Part shown: positions 1 to 4,859 of the stretch, piece after piece
How positions within the stretch are numbered: position 1 is the stretch's first letter
How the letters are laid out: every line of letters starts with the position of its first letter
From: Verrucomicrobiota bacterium
GTDB taxonomy: Bacteria > Verrucomicrobiota > Verrucomicrobiae > Chthoniobacterales > UBA10450
Assembly: GCA_005887855.1 (NCBI GenBank)
Contig: VBQB01000274.1
Location: 1 to 7,447 of the forward strand
Length of the DNA: 7,447 nt
Reading direction: 5' to 3'
Program-made: the position numbers and the translations under genes
Notes under the pieces: model-generated
Told to the model about the DNA's origin: nothing
The model's database searches: none
The model's input: the letters and a program-made list of their open reading frames with translations, nothing else

Positions 1-71
1 AATTGATCAAGCCGTTGCAGCGTCTCCAGTTTTTCTTCATCAGATAATTTGATCGGAAAAACAAGCGCCAT
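1..71 (-). CDS. Possible start of an unidentified gene, cut by the left edge
   Basis: Reading leftwards from an ATG at 69-71, 23 codons stay open to the window edge. The peptide begins MALVFPIKLSDEEK and continues with a charged, helix-like stretch rich in Glu, Leu and Lys. The start lies about 17 bases beyond the stop of the VPDGG-CTERM gene on the same strand, so the two could be co-transcribed. No strong Shine-Dalgarno is visible, only a GGTGAAG-like stretch, and the frame is also open further upstream, so the true start is uncertain. The product cannot be identified from this fragment. The helical, charged look argues weakly for real coding sequence, but a chance open frame is possible. 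Confidence 0.35.
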   Translation of the reverse strand, partial: MALVFPIKLSDEEKLETLQRLDQ

Positions 72-88
72 GGCCAACGCTTCACCGG

Positions 89-661
89 TTAATTCATTAC
101 GAAGCGCCGCGCCATACCAAGCGCACCGAGGGCCGCCCCAAGCAACATTACCGTGGTGCCGCCGTCCGGAACCTGACCACCGCCACCTGGGCCAAAGAGC
201 GTCCACCCCGAAAGGCCATATCCGCCACCCGTGGCAGGAATCGTAATGATTCCACTTAGATTACCGACGAACCAAACTTCAGAACCGTAATTTGGGCCGT
301 CGTACTTGGCAAACAGGTATGAATATAAATCGGTGCCAAGATCTATAGTTGTACCGGTGCCGTTTAGAGCAAGTACGGCAGGTTGGGGCAACGGACCAAA
401 ATCATTATTTGAGCGAAAGTAGGTCTGGCCGTCGGCCATATCTGAGGTGCCAAGGGCCATGCCAATCAAATGGTTGACATAGATTGTTCTGAAATCATCA
501 CCGGATGGTATGCCGAACTCCACGAAGCCCAACTCTTGGTTGTCACCGATGGTAAGGGCCCTGGCATTGGTGCTGAATGCAAGCATTACGGCACAAAAGG
601 CCGCGGAAAGTACCGCTAGTCTCTTTGAGGAAATCATTTTTAATTTTATAGGGAATTTCAT
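89..661 (-). CDS. Secreted protein with VPDGG-type (PEP-CTERM-like) C-terminal sorting signal
   Basis: A 190-residue exported protein of unknown function. The N-terminus is a signal peptide: Lys/Arg-rich residues 2-14, a hydrophobic core at about 15-30 and a likely cleavage after NARA (residue 35). The middle (36-160) is a Gly/Asn/Thr-rich, probably beta-structured domain that I do not recognise. After a GGGGQ linker, residues 164-190 form a tripartite sorting tail: VPDGG motif, a short hydrophobic helix (VMLLGAALGALGM) and a basic ARR end. This matches the VPDSG-CTERM/PEP-CTERM plan recognised by exosortases; VPD tails of this kind are characteristic of Verrucomicrobiota. The ATG at 661 is preceded by a purine-rich AGGAAGGGAG ribosome binding site, supporting this start over the ATG eight codons in. 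By family analogy the product is exported, cut near VPDGG and placed at the cell surface. No exosortase lies in the window. Confidence 0.85.
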   Translation of the reverse strand: MKFPIKLKMISSKRLAVLSAAFCAVMLAFSTNARALTIGDNQELGFVEFGIPSGDDFRTIYVNHLIGMALGTSDMADGQTYFRSNNDFGPLPQPAVLALNGTGTTIDLGTDLYSYLFAKYDGPNYGSEVWFVGNLSGIITIPATGGGYGLSGWTLFGPGGGGQVPDGGTTVMLLGAALGALGMARRFVMN

Positions 662-709
662 GTTCTCCCTTCCTTCTCCGGGAACTACGGGGCGAAGTTC
701 TGGAAAAAG

Positions 710-1150
710 TTAAAAAGGCCGAAACACAGACTTCTCAGCCTGTTCGCCAGCAGAGTTGCATTCCGCTGGGGCAAAAACCGTGGACAAGATGTCCGCCAGC
801 CGCAACGGACCAGGATAAGCGGGATAAGAAGCAGACCGCGCCGCAAAGCGAACGGGGTGAAGTTTTCGTTTCCATAAAACAAATCTTTCCGTTCCCCGAT
901 TGGCTAATTCTGCGACTGCAGGTTTGAAAAAGAGGGAGAAGCTGTCGGGAGAAGCGCCCTCTCCTGGATTCAGATCTTGGTTTCCGGAAATTCTGCAAAA
1001 AGTCTCTACCATCTTATCAAGATGGGAAACGCTTTCCGTCGCCGCGATGTGTCCTGGCGGTCGAAGCGTTCGAAGGAACACGCCAATCATCGGCACGTCG
1101 AAGCGCATATCTTGATCGATCATAGTTGTCCCATTGAAGAGGTGAATCAC
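710..1150 (-). CDS. Doubtful hypothetical protein
   Basis: An open frame of 146 codons beginning with GTG at 1150, with an alternative ATG at 1123 (TMIDQDMRF). The first 60 or so residues look moderately protein-like, for example DMRFDVPMIGVFLRTLRPPG. The C-terminal half is rich in Pro, Ala and Ser without recognisable motifs, as expected of a non-coding frame. There is no signal peptide, no membrane segment and no clear Shine-Dalgarno; GGGACA before the 1123 ATG is the best candidate. Two other minus-strand frames and two plus-strand frames overlap it. It lies upstream of the VPDGG-CTERM gene on the same strand with a gap of about 50 bases. Kept only because nothing better explains the region; it could equally be a decayed gene or chance. 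Confidence 0.22.
   Translation of the reverse strand: MIHLFNGTTMIDQDMRFDVPMIGVFLRTLRPPGHIAATESVSHLDKMVETFCRISGNQDLNPGEGASPDSFSLFFKPAVAELANRGTERFVLWKRKLHPVRFAARSASYPAYPGPLRLADILSTVFAPAECNSAGEQAEKSVFRPF
1009..1025. repeat. Short perfect hairpin
   Basis: CCATCTT at 1009-1015 and AAGATGG at 1019-1025 are exact reverse complements around a 3-base ATC loop. There is no T tract on either side and no gene end nearby, so a terminator role is not supported. It may be chance. Confidence 0.3.
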
Positions 1151-1319
1151 GGCGTCATGTCACCGCCATATAAGACGCACGAGTAAGCGAGCAATTTCAA
1201 AGAGTAGTAATTTTACTTTTTTCGTCGTGCCGAGTGCCTGTTTCTTGATAACGTCCCAACATGCCCGCAGATTGGTTAGCGTCGGTGGCACAATCGCCTG
1301 CAGGGGACCACCTAGTGCC

Positions 1320-1368
1320 TACGCTCCTACGTCGCTTCGGCTTCAAACGGCGACTGAAGCGTGGGCGT
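1320..1368. repeat. Imperfect two-step inverted repeat before the DUF6941-like gene
   Basis: ACGCT...AGCGT forms an outer arm and GTCGC...GCGAC an inner arm around a loop containing TTCGGCTTC, with a small internal bulge between them. It ends about 25 bases before the ATG at 1390, so in a transcript it would lie in the 5' leader of that gene. It is weaker than the hairpins at 4572-4606 and 5883-5935. No regulatory family is recognised. Confidence 0.25.
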
Positions 1369-1389
1369 TAGATATCGGAACCCATTCCC

Positions 1390-1785
1390 ATGCAAACCGA
1401 AATATTCGCACTTTGTGACGCCGCGACCGTCACTGCGGGAAAACTAAACATCCTGGGATCATTCGACACGATTTGGGCTCAATCGTTCCCGTGCAACCAT
1501 CCACTGTGTGCCGTTGCCTGTAAGCTGCGATTTGATGTCGGCGAGGAAGGACGTCATTTCCTCGAAATGCACTTTTGCGATCCAGACATGCGGCCAGTTC
1601 TCGCGCCGATACGCCAAGATTTTGAGATCAAGATTCCAGGTCACCAGTCTCAGACGCACATTCATGTCTGGCAGCATCTCGGGTTTCATCTTGAGCGGCC
1701 CGGAGACTACTACTTCGAGCTTAAAATTGACGGTGAGACCAAAAGCCGGATTCCGTTGTACGTCGTTCAAGTGCAGCGACGCTAA
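1390..1785 (+). CDS. DUF6941-like protein of unknown function
   Basis: A 131-residue protein with no signal peptide or membrane segment, so probably cytoplasmic. It begins MQTEIFALCDAATVTAGKLN and continues ILGSFDTIWA. This N-terminal signature (xxxLCDxAxxxxGKLxILGxFDxI) is what I recall for the DUF6941 family of short, mainly beta proteins in Verrucomicrobiota, Planctomycetota and relatives. The middle has alternating charged and hydrophobic strands (KLRFDVGEEGRHFLEMHF). The C-terminal part, HLERPGDYYFELKIDG followed by IPLYVVQV, reads like two closing strands of a small beta-sandwich. The length is what I would expect for the family. The start ATG has only a weak CGGAA upstream, common in this phylum. 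It stands alone on the plus strand. The biochemical role is unknown; the family name is from memory. Confidence 0.82.
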   Translation: MQTEIFALCDAATVTAGKLNILGSFDTIWAQSFPCNHPLCAVACKLRFDVGEEGRHFLEMHFCDPDMRPVLAPIRQDFEIKIPGHQSQTHIHVWQHLGFHLERPGDYYFELKIDGETKSRIPLYVVQVQRR

Positions 1786-1805
1786 GGTCTAATTAGTCCC
1801 GTACT

Positions 1806-1824
1806 TAACGGCCAACCGCCGTTA
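1806..1824. terminator. Hairpin downstream of the DUF6941-like gene (possible terminator)
   Basis: TAACGGC at 1806-1812 pairs perfectly with GCCGTTA at 1818-1824 around the 5-base loop CAACC. It starts 21 bases after the stop of the DUF6941-like gene and lies about 80 bases beyond the stop of the converging GH13 gene, so it could end transcription from either side. No T tract follows on either strand, so a classic intrinsic terminator is not shown. The last paired base is the A of the ATG at 1824. Confidence 0.35.
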
Positions 1825-1944
1825 TGAAATGAATGCCTTCGCGTTTTAGTCTTGATCGCTTGTTTCGGGTCTGTCGCTCTCGCCGACGACAAGAGCAGCT
1901 ACACTTCATCCGCGATTGAAAAGCAAAAGACTATTCGCAGGTAG
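1824..1944 (+). pseudogene. Small secreted-protein-like ORF with an out-of-frame start
   Basis: From 1831 to 1944 one plus-strand frame encodes about 37 residues that look like a signal peptide followed by a short mature peptide: ECLRVLVLIACFGSVALA, then DDKSSYTSSAIEKQ, ending KTIRR and TAG. The positive Arg, the hydrophobic Leu/Val/Ile core and an ALA cleavage site before Asp-Asp are typical of exported proteins. The only suitable ATG, at 1824, reads ATG AAA and then TGA; skipping one base (the T at 1830) would join it to the signal-peptide frame. No ATG or GTG exists in the frame itself; a TTG at 1852 would lose the charged N-region. Its last 39 bases overlap the 3' end of the convergent GH13 gene. 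It may be a small gene broken by an indel, a sequence error, a +1 shift at AAA-UGA, or chance. No function is recognised. Confidence 0.35.
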
Positions 1945-2619
1945 AGCCAACGCGGCGGAGTAGCTAAAGCCATGCATGGGAATGTCGTCCGCGGAAACTC
2001 CTCCCGCGTTCCCAATTACTTGCGGGTTAACCCAATTATCGTAAACGTCGCTGTTGAATACTTCGCGCCAGCCACGACCTCTAGGAAAACCGATGCGATA
2101 GCCGTAGCGGTTAAAGTTCGCGAGGTTTACTACAACGATTACGTCCTGCCCTTCGCCTGGCACCCACCGGTGGAACGCCAGGACACGATTCTCGTCATGC
2201 GCGTGCATCACGCGAAAGCCCTCGTCTCGCAACGCCGGTAGCTGCCAGCGTAACTGAATCAATTCTCGAGTAAAACGCAGGAAATCGCGCATAGCCGAAT
2301 CGGTTGCGCTTAAGCCATCCCAGTATATCCGGAGTTCGGGATGCCCTGGGACGTCGTCAGACCATTGCTTGTCCTCGAGAAATTCCTGCCCCATGAAGAG
2401 CATCGGAATACCCGGTGAAGTCACGACGAGACCGGTCGCAACGCGCGAGCGGCTGCGCGCCCACCAGGAATGCGGATTCGAAGGATCGGCAAGTCGCGGG
2501 ATCCGATCCATCCGGTTGTGATCGTTAGAATCCTTGGGCTGCATCACGAGGTCGTGGTTCTCAATTCCCTGCACGCCACACCAGAAATTCGGAAAACCTG
2601 ACGACATCGCGTAAGGCAA
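1906..2619 (-). CDS. C-terminal fragment of the GH13 enzyme
   Basis: This frame carries the second half of the barrel and the C-terminal beta domain of the broken GH13 gene. ENHD (about residues 20-23 of the fragment) is region IV, whose His-Asp pair stabilises the transition state. RIPRLADPSN, WARSRSRVATGL and GIPMLFMGQEFLEDKQW are well conserved in branching-enzyme-like GH13 proteins. Residues from about 143 on (LAFHRW, VVVNLANFN, WREVFNSD, ending LLLFNRG) form the usual C-terminal sandwich. The nominal start at 2619 is a TTG inside conserved sequence with no ribosome binding site, so it is not a natural gene start. Alone it lacks the nucleophile and acid/base residues and could not be catalytic. 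Confidence 0.75.
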   Translation of the reverse strand: MPYAMSSGFPNFWCGVQGIENHDLVMQPKDSNDHNRMDRIPRLADPSNPHSWWARSRSRVATGLVVTSPGIPMLFMGQEFLEDKQWSDDVPGHPELRIYWDGLSATDSAMRDFLRFTRELIQLRWQLPALRDEGFRVMHAHDENRVLAFHRWVPGEGQDVIVVVNLANFNRYGYRIGFPRGRGWREVFNSDVYDNWVNPQVIGNAGGVSADDIPMHGFSYSAALALPANSLLLFNRG

Positions 2620-3751
2620 TGCGCAGGCCGTCTGTCATTGTTGTATGGAAGCCTGCCCCGCCACTAGACGTTTCCTTCACCACCCATGGATTGACCGGCC
2701 AATATTCGGCGTGCTGCAACCCGCCCGGCTTATGCGTGCGAAGCGTGCCAGTGAGCGCCTGACAAAAATCCCAGCCTCTGCCGTTGCCATTGCTGTCGAT
2801 CACACTGACTTCGTCATAGCGGAAGCCGTCAACGCGATACTCGTCGAGAAAGAAAAGCGCGTTATTAATGAGAAACTGCCTGACCCCATCATTTTGGAAA
2901 TTAAAAACATTTCCGCCCGCCCAACCTTTGTCGGAGAAGAAGAGCGAGTTCCAGTACTGCGGTGGAGTATCTTCCGATCCATTCTGGCGATCAAAAAACC
3001 ACAAGCTTTCAGTTCCGAACCCGCCCCCGGCATGGTTGAAGACAAGGTCTAGAATAACGGCGAGCCCGTAGCAGTGGCAGAGATCGATGAGCGCCTTAAG
3101 TTGGTTCATTCCACCGGTGAGATACTCCTCTGCAAAAGGGGAAAGCCCCTTCGCCTCGAGCAATTCATTCGCGCGCGCGACATAGGGGCCGAGGCGATCC
3201 TCACTCACGCCAAACGCCATCTCGGGAGAAAAATAATCGGTGCCGTTATATCCTAGACTGAAGTCGCCGGGGAATTCCTGAATCGGCATTAGTTGTAACA
3301 CCGACACACCCAGGTCGGCAAGGTACGGGATCTTATCCATCACATCCAGGAAGGTCCCGGCGTGTGGCGGCCAATGCGGCGCGTAGAATGCGCCGACGTG
3401 CAGCTGGTAGATGAGAAAATCCGAGAACTGCGGTGTCACAAATCTGGTCTCGTGCCAGCGAAAGTCCGGCTTCCGCACGATGCAATTCGAACTATCGTTT
3501 GTGAGCTCACGCGCATACGGATCGCGTTTGTAGCCGGGACCTGCCTGACCGTCGATCCAGAACTTGTAATATTGTTGATCCTGCACGCCGGGGATAAAAC
3601 CGCGCCAGTGACCGCTGCCATCCCAAATTAGCGCGGCATCGTCGCGAATTTCAAAGTTATTGAAATCGCCGCGGACGTGGACTGCGCTGGCATTCGGTGC
3701 CCAAACTCGAAAGGTTGCGCCGTCGGCGACGAGATTGGCTCCCATCGGCAT
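2561..3751 (-). CDS. N-terminal fragment of the GH13 enzyme (CBM48 plus catalytic regions I-III)
   Basis: A 396-codon frame holding the true start of the gene. Residues 1-100 are a CBM48-like module (TFRVWAPNASAVHVRGDF), and residues 111-385 the first part of the GH13 barrel. Visible features are YQLHVGAF at 115-122, DLVFNH at 235-240, GFRYDE at 309-314 with Asp313 as nucleophile, and AEYWP at 348-352 with Glu349 as acid/base. After LRD (380-382) the sequence turns into VVRFSEFLVWRAGN and stops, which is the out-of-frame tail. ATG at 3751 or two codons later both suit the MGA...TFRVWAP beginning; an in-frame TAA upstream limits the start. There is no strong Shine-Dalgarno. The FHA gene ends 141 bases upstream on the same strand. 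Confidence 0.8.
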   Translation of the reverse strand: MPMGANLVADGATFRVWAPNASAVHVRGDFNNFEIRDDAALIWDGSGHWRGFIPGVQDQQYYKFWIDGQAGPGYKRDPYARELTNDSSNCIVRKPDFRWHETRFVTPQFSDFLIYQLHVGAFYAPHWPPHAGTFLDVMDKIPYLADLGVSVLQLMPIQEFPGDFSLGYNGTDYFSPEMAFGVSEDRLGPYVARANELLEAKGLSPFAEEYLTGGMNQLKALIDLCHCYGLAVILDLVFNHAGGGFGTESLWFFDRQNGSEDTPPQYWNSLFFSDKGWAGGNVFNFQNDGVRQFLINNALFFLDEYRVDGFRYDEVSVIDSNGNGRGWDFCQALTGTLRTHKPGGLQHAEYWPVNPWVVKETSSGGAGFHTTMTDGLRIALRDVVRFSEFLVWRAGN

Positions 3752-3892
3752 ACTGGGGCTAACGTGACTAAGGGAAGCGGGAATGATAAGCCTTTAACCG
3801 CTTTGCCCGACTCCAACAACCGGCATTTGTTTCAAACTGGCGGTCCCACTTGCTCAGTCTCGCAGCACGTTCGAAAATTTCGGTCTGTTTGA

Positions 3893-4198
3893 TCAGCTTT
3901 TGCGACAACATCCCGCAAAGATCGCTACGACGGAACCGAATCGAATTTTGTCGCCATCCTTCAACTCAGCGTCATTGTCAGTAATAGAAACGCCATTGAC
4001 CTGTGTCCCGTTTGTTGAATGCAAATCTTTCAGCAGATAAGAGTCGTCGAATCTCGCGATTATTGCGTGCTGCGCTGATACCGCCGGATTGTCAATGACT
4101 ATGTGGTTCAGCGGAGCGCGGCCAATCGTGGTAACGTCGCCAACTAACTTATGCGTTACGAGATCAACTCCGTCGCAATTCAGAATCAGGCGAGCCAT
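3893..4198 (-). CDS. Stand-alone FHA-domain protein
   Basis: A 101-residue protein that is a single forkhead-associated domain, a module that binds phosphothreonine-containing peptides and typically serves in Ser/Thr kinase signalling or in placing secretion and cell-envelope machines. The hallmarks are in order: IGRAPLNHIVI with Gly26-Arg27, SAQH at 41-44, LKDLHSTNGTQVNG at 56-69, and DGDKIRFGS at 81-89. The key binding residues (Arg27, Ser41, Ser61-Asn63) are all present, so the fold should be functional. There is no signal peptide or membrane segment; it is cytoplasmic. The start is well supported: GGAGG lies 4 bases before the ATG. It may be co-transcribed with the GH13 gene 141 bases downstream. 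No kinase or phosphatase partner is in the window. Confidence 0.9.
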   Translation of the reverse strand: MARLILNCDGVDLVTHKLVGDVTTIGRAPLNHIVIDNPAVSAQHAIIARFDDSYLLKDLHSTNGTQVNGVSITDNDAELKDGDKIRFGSVVAIFAGCCRKS

Positions 4199-4202
4199 CT
4201 CG

Positions 4203-4207
4203 CCTCC
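4203..4207 (-). promoter_or_regulatory. Ribosome binding site of the FHA gene
   Basis: On the minus strand GGAGG is followed by the 4-base spacer CGAG and then the ATG of the FHA gene. It is the clearest Shine-Dalgarno in the window and fixes that start. Confidence 0.7.
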
Positions 4208-4270
4208 AATTTCGCCGGAGCCTGCCTTGTTGTCGATTCTAAATAGCTTTTGAGATCATGTTTCGGTGTT

Positions 4271-4417
4271 ATGTTTCACCCCCGTGAGATGGGCGACGAG
4301 CCGGGCATCGTTGTTGCTGAAGTAACCGGAAAACCGCAGTGGTGTCAGCTTCGCAAAGTGTTTTCAGTTGAACGAAAACAAAATTCGCTTTTCACATTCG
4401 CTCTGCCAAAACGCTGA
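4271..4417 (+). CDS. Possible 48-residue small protein
   Basis: An ATG at 4271 opens a 48-codon frame ending in TGA at 4415-4417. The peptide starts MFHPREMGDEPG, continues VVAEVTGKPQWCQLRKVF and ends FTFALPKR. It is soluble, mixed in charge and contains one Trp and one Cys; there is no signal peptide and no known motif. A second ATG lies at 4289. Only a weak GGTG-like stretch precedes the first ATG. It sits between the divergent FHA gene and the tRNA. The amino-acid mix is plausible for a real small protein, but the length is within what chance can give. Confidence 0.28.
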   Translation: MFHPREMGDEPGIVVAEVTGKPQWCQLRKVFSVERKQNSLFTFALPKR

Positions 4418-4470
4418 AGGTCAATCAACGCGAAGATCATGCGGTGGTTTTTCCTGATTGCAATTGACGG

Positions 4471-4491
4471 TTGGAAATTGGAAATTGGCAA
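4471..4491 (+). repeat. Heptanucleotide tandem repeat before the tRNA
   Basis: Three 7-base units in a row: TTGGAAA, TTGGAAA, TTGGCAA, the last with one change. The array ends 8 bases before the tRNA. A TTGACG at 4464-4469 just upstream resembles a -35 box, but no matching -10 box lies at the right distance, so a promoter is not claimed. The array is probably a short slippage-prone repeat. Confidence 0.6.
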
Positions 4492-4499
4492 TTCTTCAC

Positions 4500-4572
4500 G
4501 GGGTCTTAGCTCAGTTGGTAGAGCGCCTCAATGGCATTGAGGAGGTCAGGGGTTCGAATCCCCTAGGCTCCA
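4500..4572 (+). tRNA. tRNA-Ala (anticodon GGC)
   Basis: A complete cloverleaf can be folded by eye. The acceptor stem pairs GGGGTCT (4500-4506) with AGGCTCC (4565-4571), including the G3-U70 wobble that is the alanine identity element. The D arm is GCTC/GAGC around AGTTGGTA. The anticodon stem is CCTCA/TGAGG with loop ATGGCAT, giving anticodon GGC at 4533-4535 (reads GCC and GCU). The variable loop is AGGTC, and the T arm is AGGGG-TTCGAAT-CCCCT. The discriminator base is A at 4572. The 3' CCA is not encoded after it, so it would be added after transcription. A hairpin-forming repeat starts on the last base of the tRNA. Confidence 0.97.
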
Positions 4573-4606
4573 GTCTTCGCTCGCAGCGTAGCGCAGAACG
4601 AAGACT
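4572..4606. repeat. Perfect inverted repeat abutting the tRNA 3' end
   Basis: AGTCTTCG at 4572-4579 and CGAAGACT at 4599-4606 are exact reverse complements, 19 bases apart. Inside, CGC (4582-4584) and GCG (4591-4593) extend the hairpin. The first base of the left arm is the discriminator base of the tRNA. It may help tRNA 3' processing or termination, but there is no T tract. It also forms the left part of repeat copy 1 (4582-4673). Confidence 0.65.
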
Positions 4607-4673
4607 GTCGCGCTGTAGCTTTAGCGAAGGCGGACCGTTTTCACCTTGCCACATCACCGCAGCGAGCTTCGAC
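4582..4673 (+). repeat. REP-like dispersed repeat, copy 1
   Basis: Shares ordered blocks with the copy at 4694-4818: CGCAGCGTAGCGCAGAACGAAG; then AGCTTTAGCGAAGGCGGACC; then GTTTTCACCTTGCCA; then CGCAGCGAGCTTCG. In copy 2 each block returns in the same order with a few changes. No protein is encoded across it convincingly. The alternating CGAAG/CTTCG and AGCG/CGCT words allow hairpins, as in REP/BIME elements. Confidence 0.6.
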
Positions 4674-4693
4674 TCGGCAGGCCAGAAGACTCA

Positions 4694-4818
4694 CGCAGAG
4701 TAGCGGAGAACGAAGGCCATCGCACCGGCTTGTCGCGCCGAAGCGCTGGCACAGGCGGAAGCTTCAGCGAAGGCGGGCGTATTTCACCTTTCCAAAATTT
4801 CGCAGCGAGGTTGGCTTT
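4694..4818 (+). repeat. REP-like dispersed repeat, copy 2 (longer, diverged)
   Basis: Follows copy 1 in the same orientation. Matching blocks are CGCAGAGTAGCGGAGAACGAAG at 4694-4715, AGCTTCAGCGAAGGCGGGC at about 4760-4778, ATTTCACCTTTCCA at about 4781-4794 and CGCAGCGAGGTTGG at 4801-4814. Between the first two blocks it is roughly 30 bases longer than copy 1. It ends about 40 bases before the ATG of the peptidoglycan-binding gene, so it would lie in that gene's 5' leader or promoter region. Confidence 0.6.
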
Positions 4819-4859
4819 GAAGAAGTTTCAGGCGAAGGTGCAACAAAGAAGGCTTTGCG

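Larger units (their letters stand above)
662..1389. other. Long stretch without a confident gene
   Basis: About 730 bases with only overlapping, weak reading frames on both strands. The longest is the minus-strand frame at 710-1150, listed separately. Small structures are present: a 7-bp hairpin at 1009-1025, an AT-rich mini-hairpin followed by six T at 1206-1222, and a two-step imperfect hairpin at about 1320-1368 just before the DUF6941-like gene. No tRNA, transposase or clear promoter pair was recognised. It may hold regulatory sequence for the flanking genes or decayed coding DNA. Confidence 0.5.
1906..3751 (-). pseudogene. CBM48-GH13 alpha-glucan (branching-enzyme-like) gene broken by a frame change
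   Basis: Two consecutive frames together encode one GH13 enzyme of roughly 610 residues. Order: CBM48-type beta-sandwich (about residues 1-100, with FRVWAPNASAV and RGDFNNF), the catalytic barrel, then a C-terminal beta domain. Region I (DLVFNH), region II (GFRYDE, nucleophile Asp) and region III (HAEYWP, acid/base Glu) are in the first frame; region IV (ENHD) and LFMGQEFLEDKQW are in the second. The frame changes by one base at about 2597-2608. Both frames cover the same bases there: the first has reached LRD, while the second is already at SGFPNFW. Homologues as I remember them have some 25-30 residues between these points, so a deletion that is not a multiple of three is the likely cause. 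Intact relatives act on glycogen-like alpha-1,4/1,6-glucan in the cytoplasm. A read or assembly error is the alternative. Confidence 0.8.

Noticed and set aside
1206..1222. Intrinsic terminator (AGTA-ATTT-TACT plus six T)
   Set aside because: The stem is only four AT-rich pairs and no confident gene ends just upstream on the plus strand.
1972..3631. Plus-strand frames opposite the GH13 gene (2645-3052, 3362-3631 and others)
   Set aside because: The minus strand there carries clear GH13 motifs in order; the plus frames have no recognisable domains and no ribosome binding sites.
4464..4492. Sigma-70 promoter for the tRNA (TTGACG as -35)
   Set aside because: No acceptable -10 box 16-18 bases downstream, and the start site would fall almost on the mature tRNA end.
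4500..4818. Integration site (att) of a mobile island at the tRNA
   Set aside because: tRNA 3' ends are common integration targets, but no integrase and no second copy of the tRNA 3' end is present in the window; the adjoining repeats look REP-like instead.
4572..4818. CRISPR array
   Set aside because: Only two diverged, unequal copies of about 90-125 bases, with no short identical repeats or regular spacers and no cas genes.
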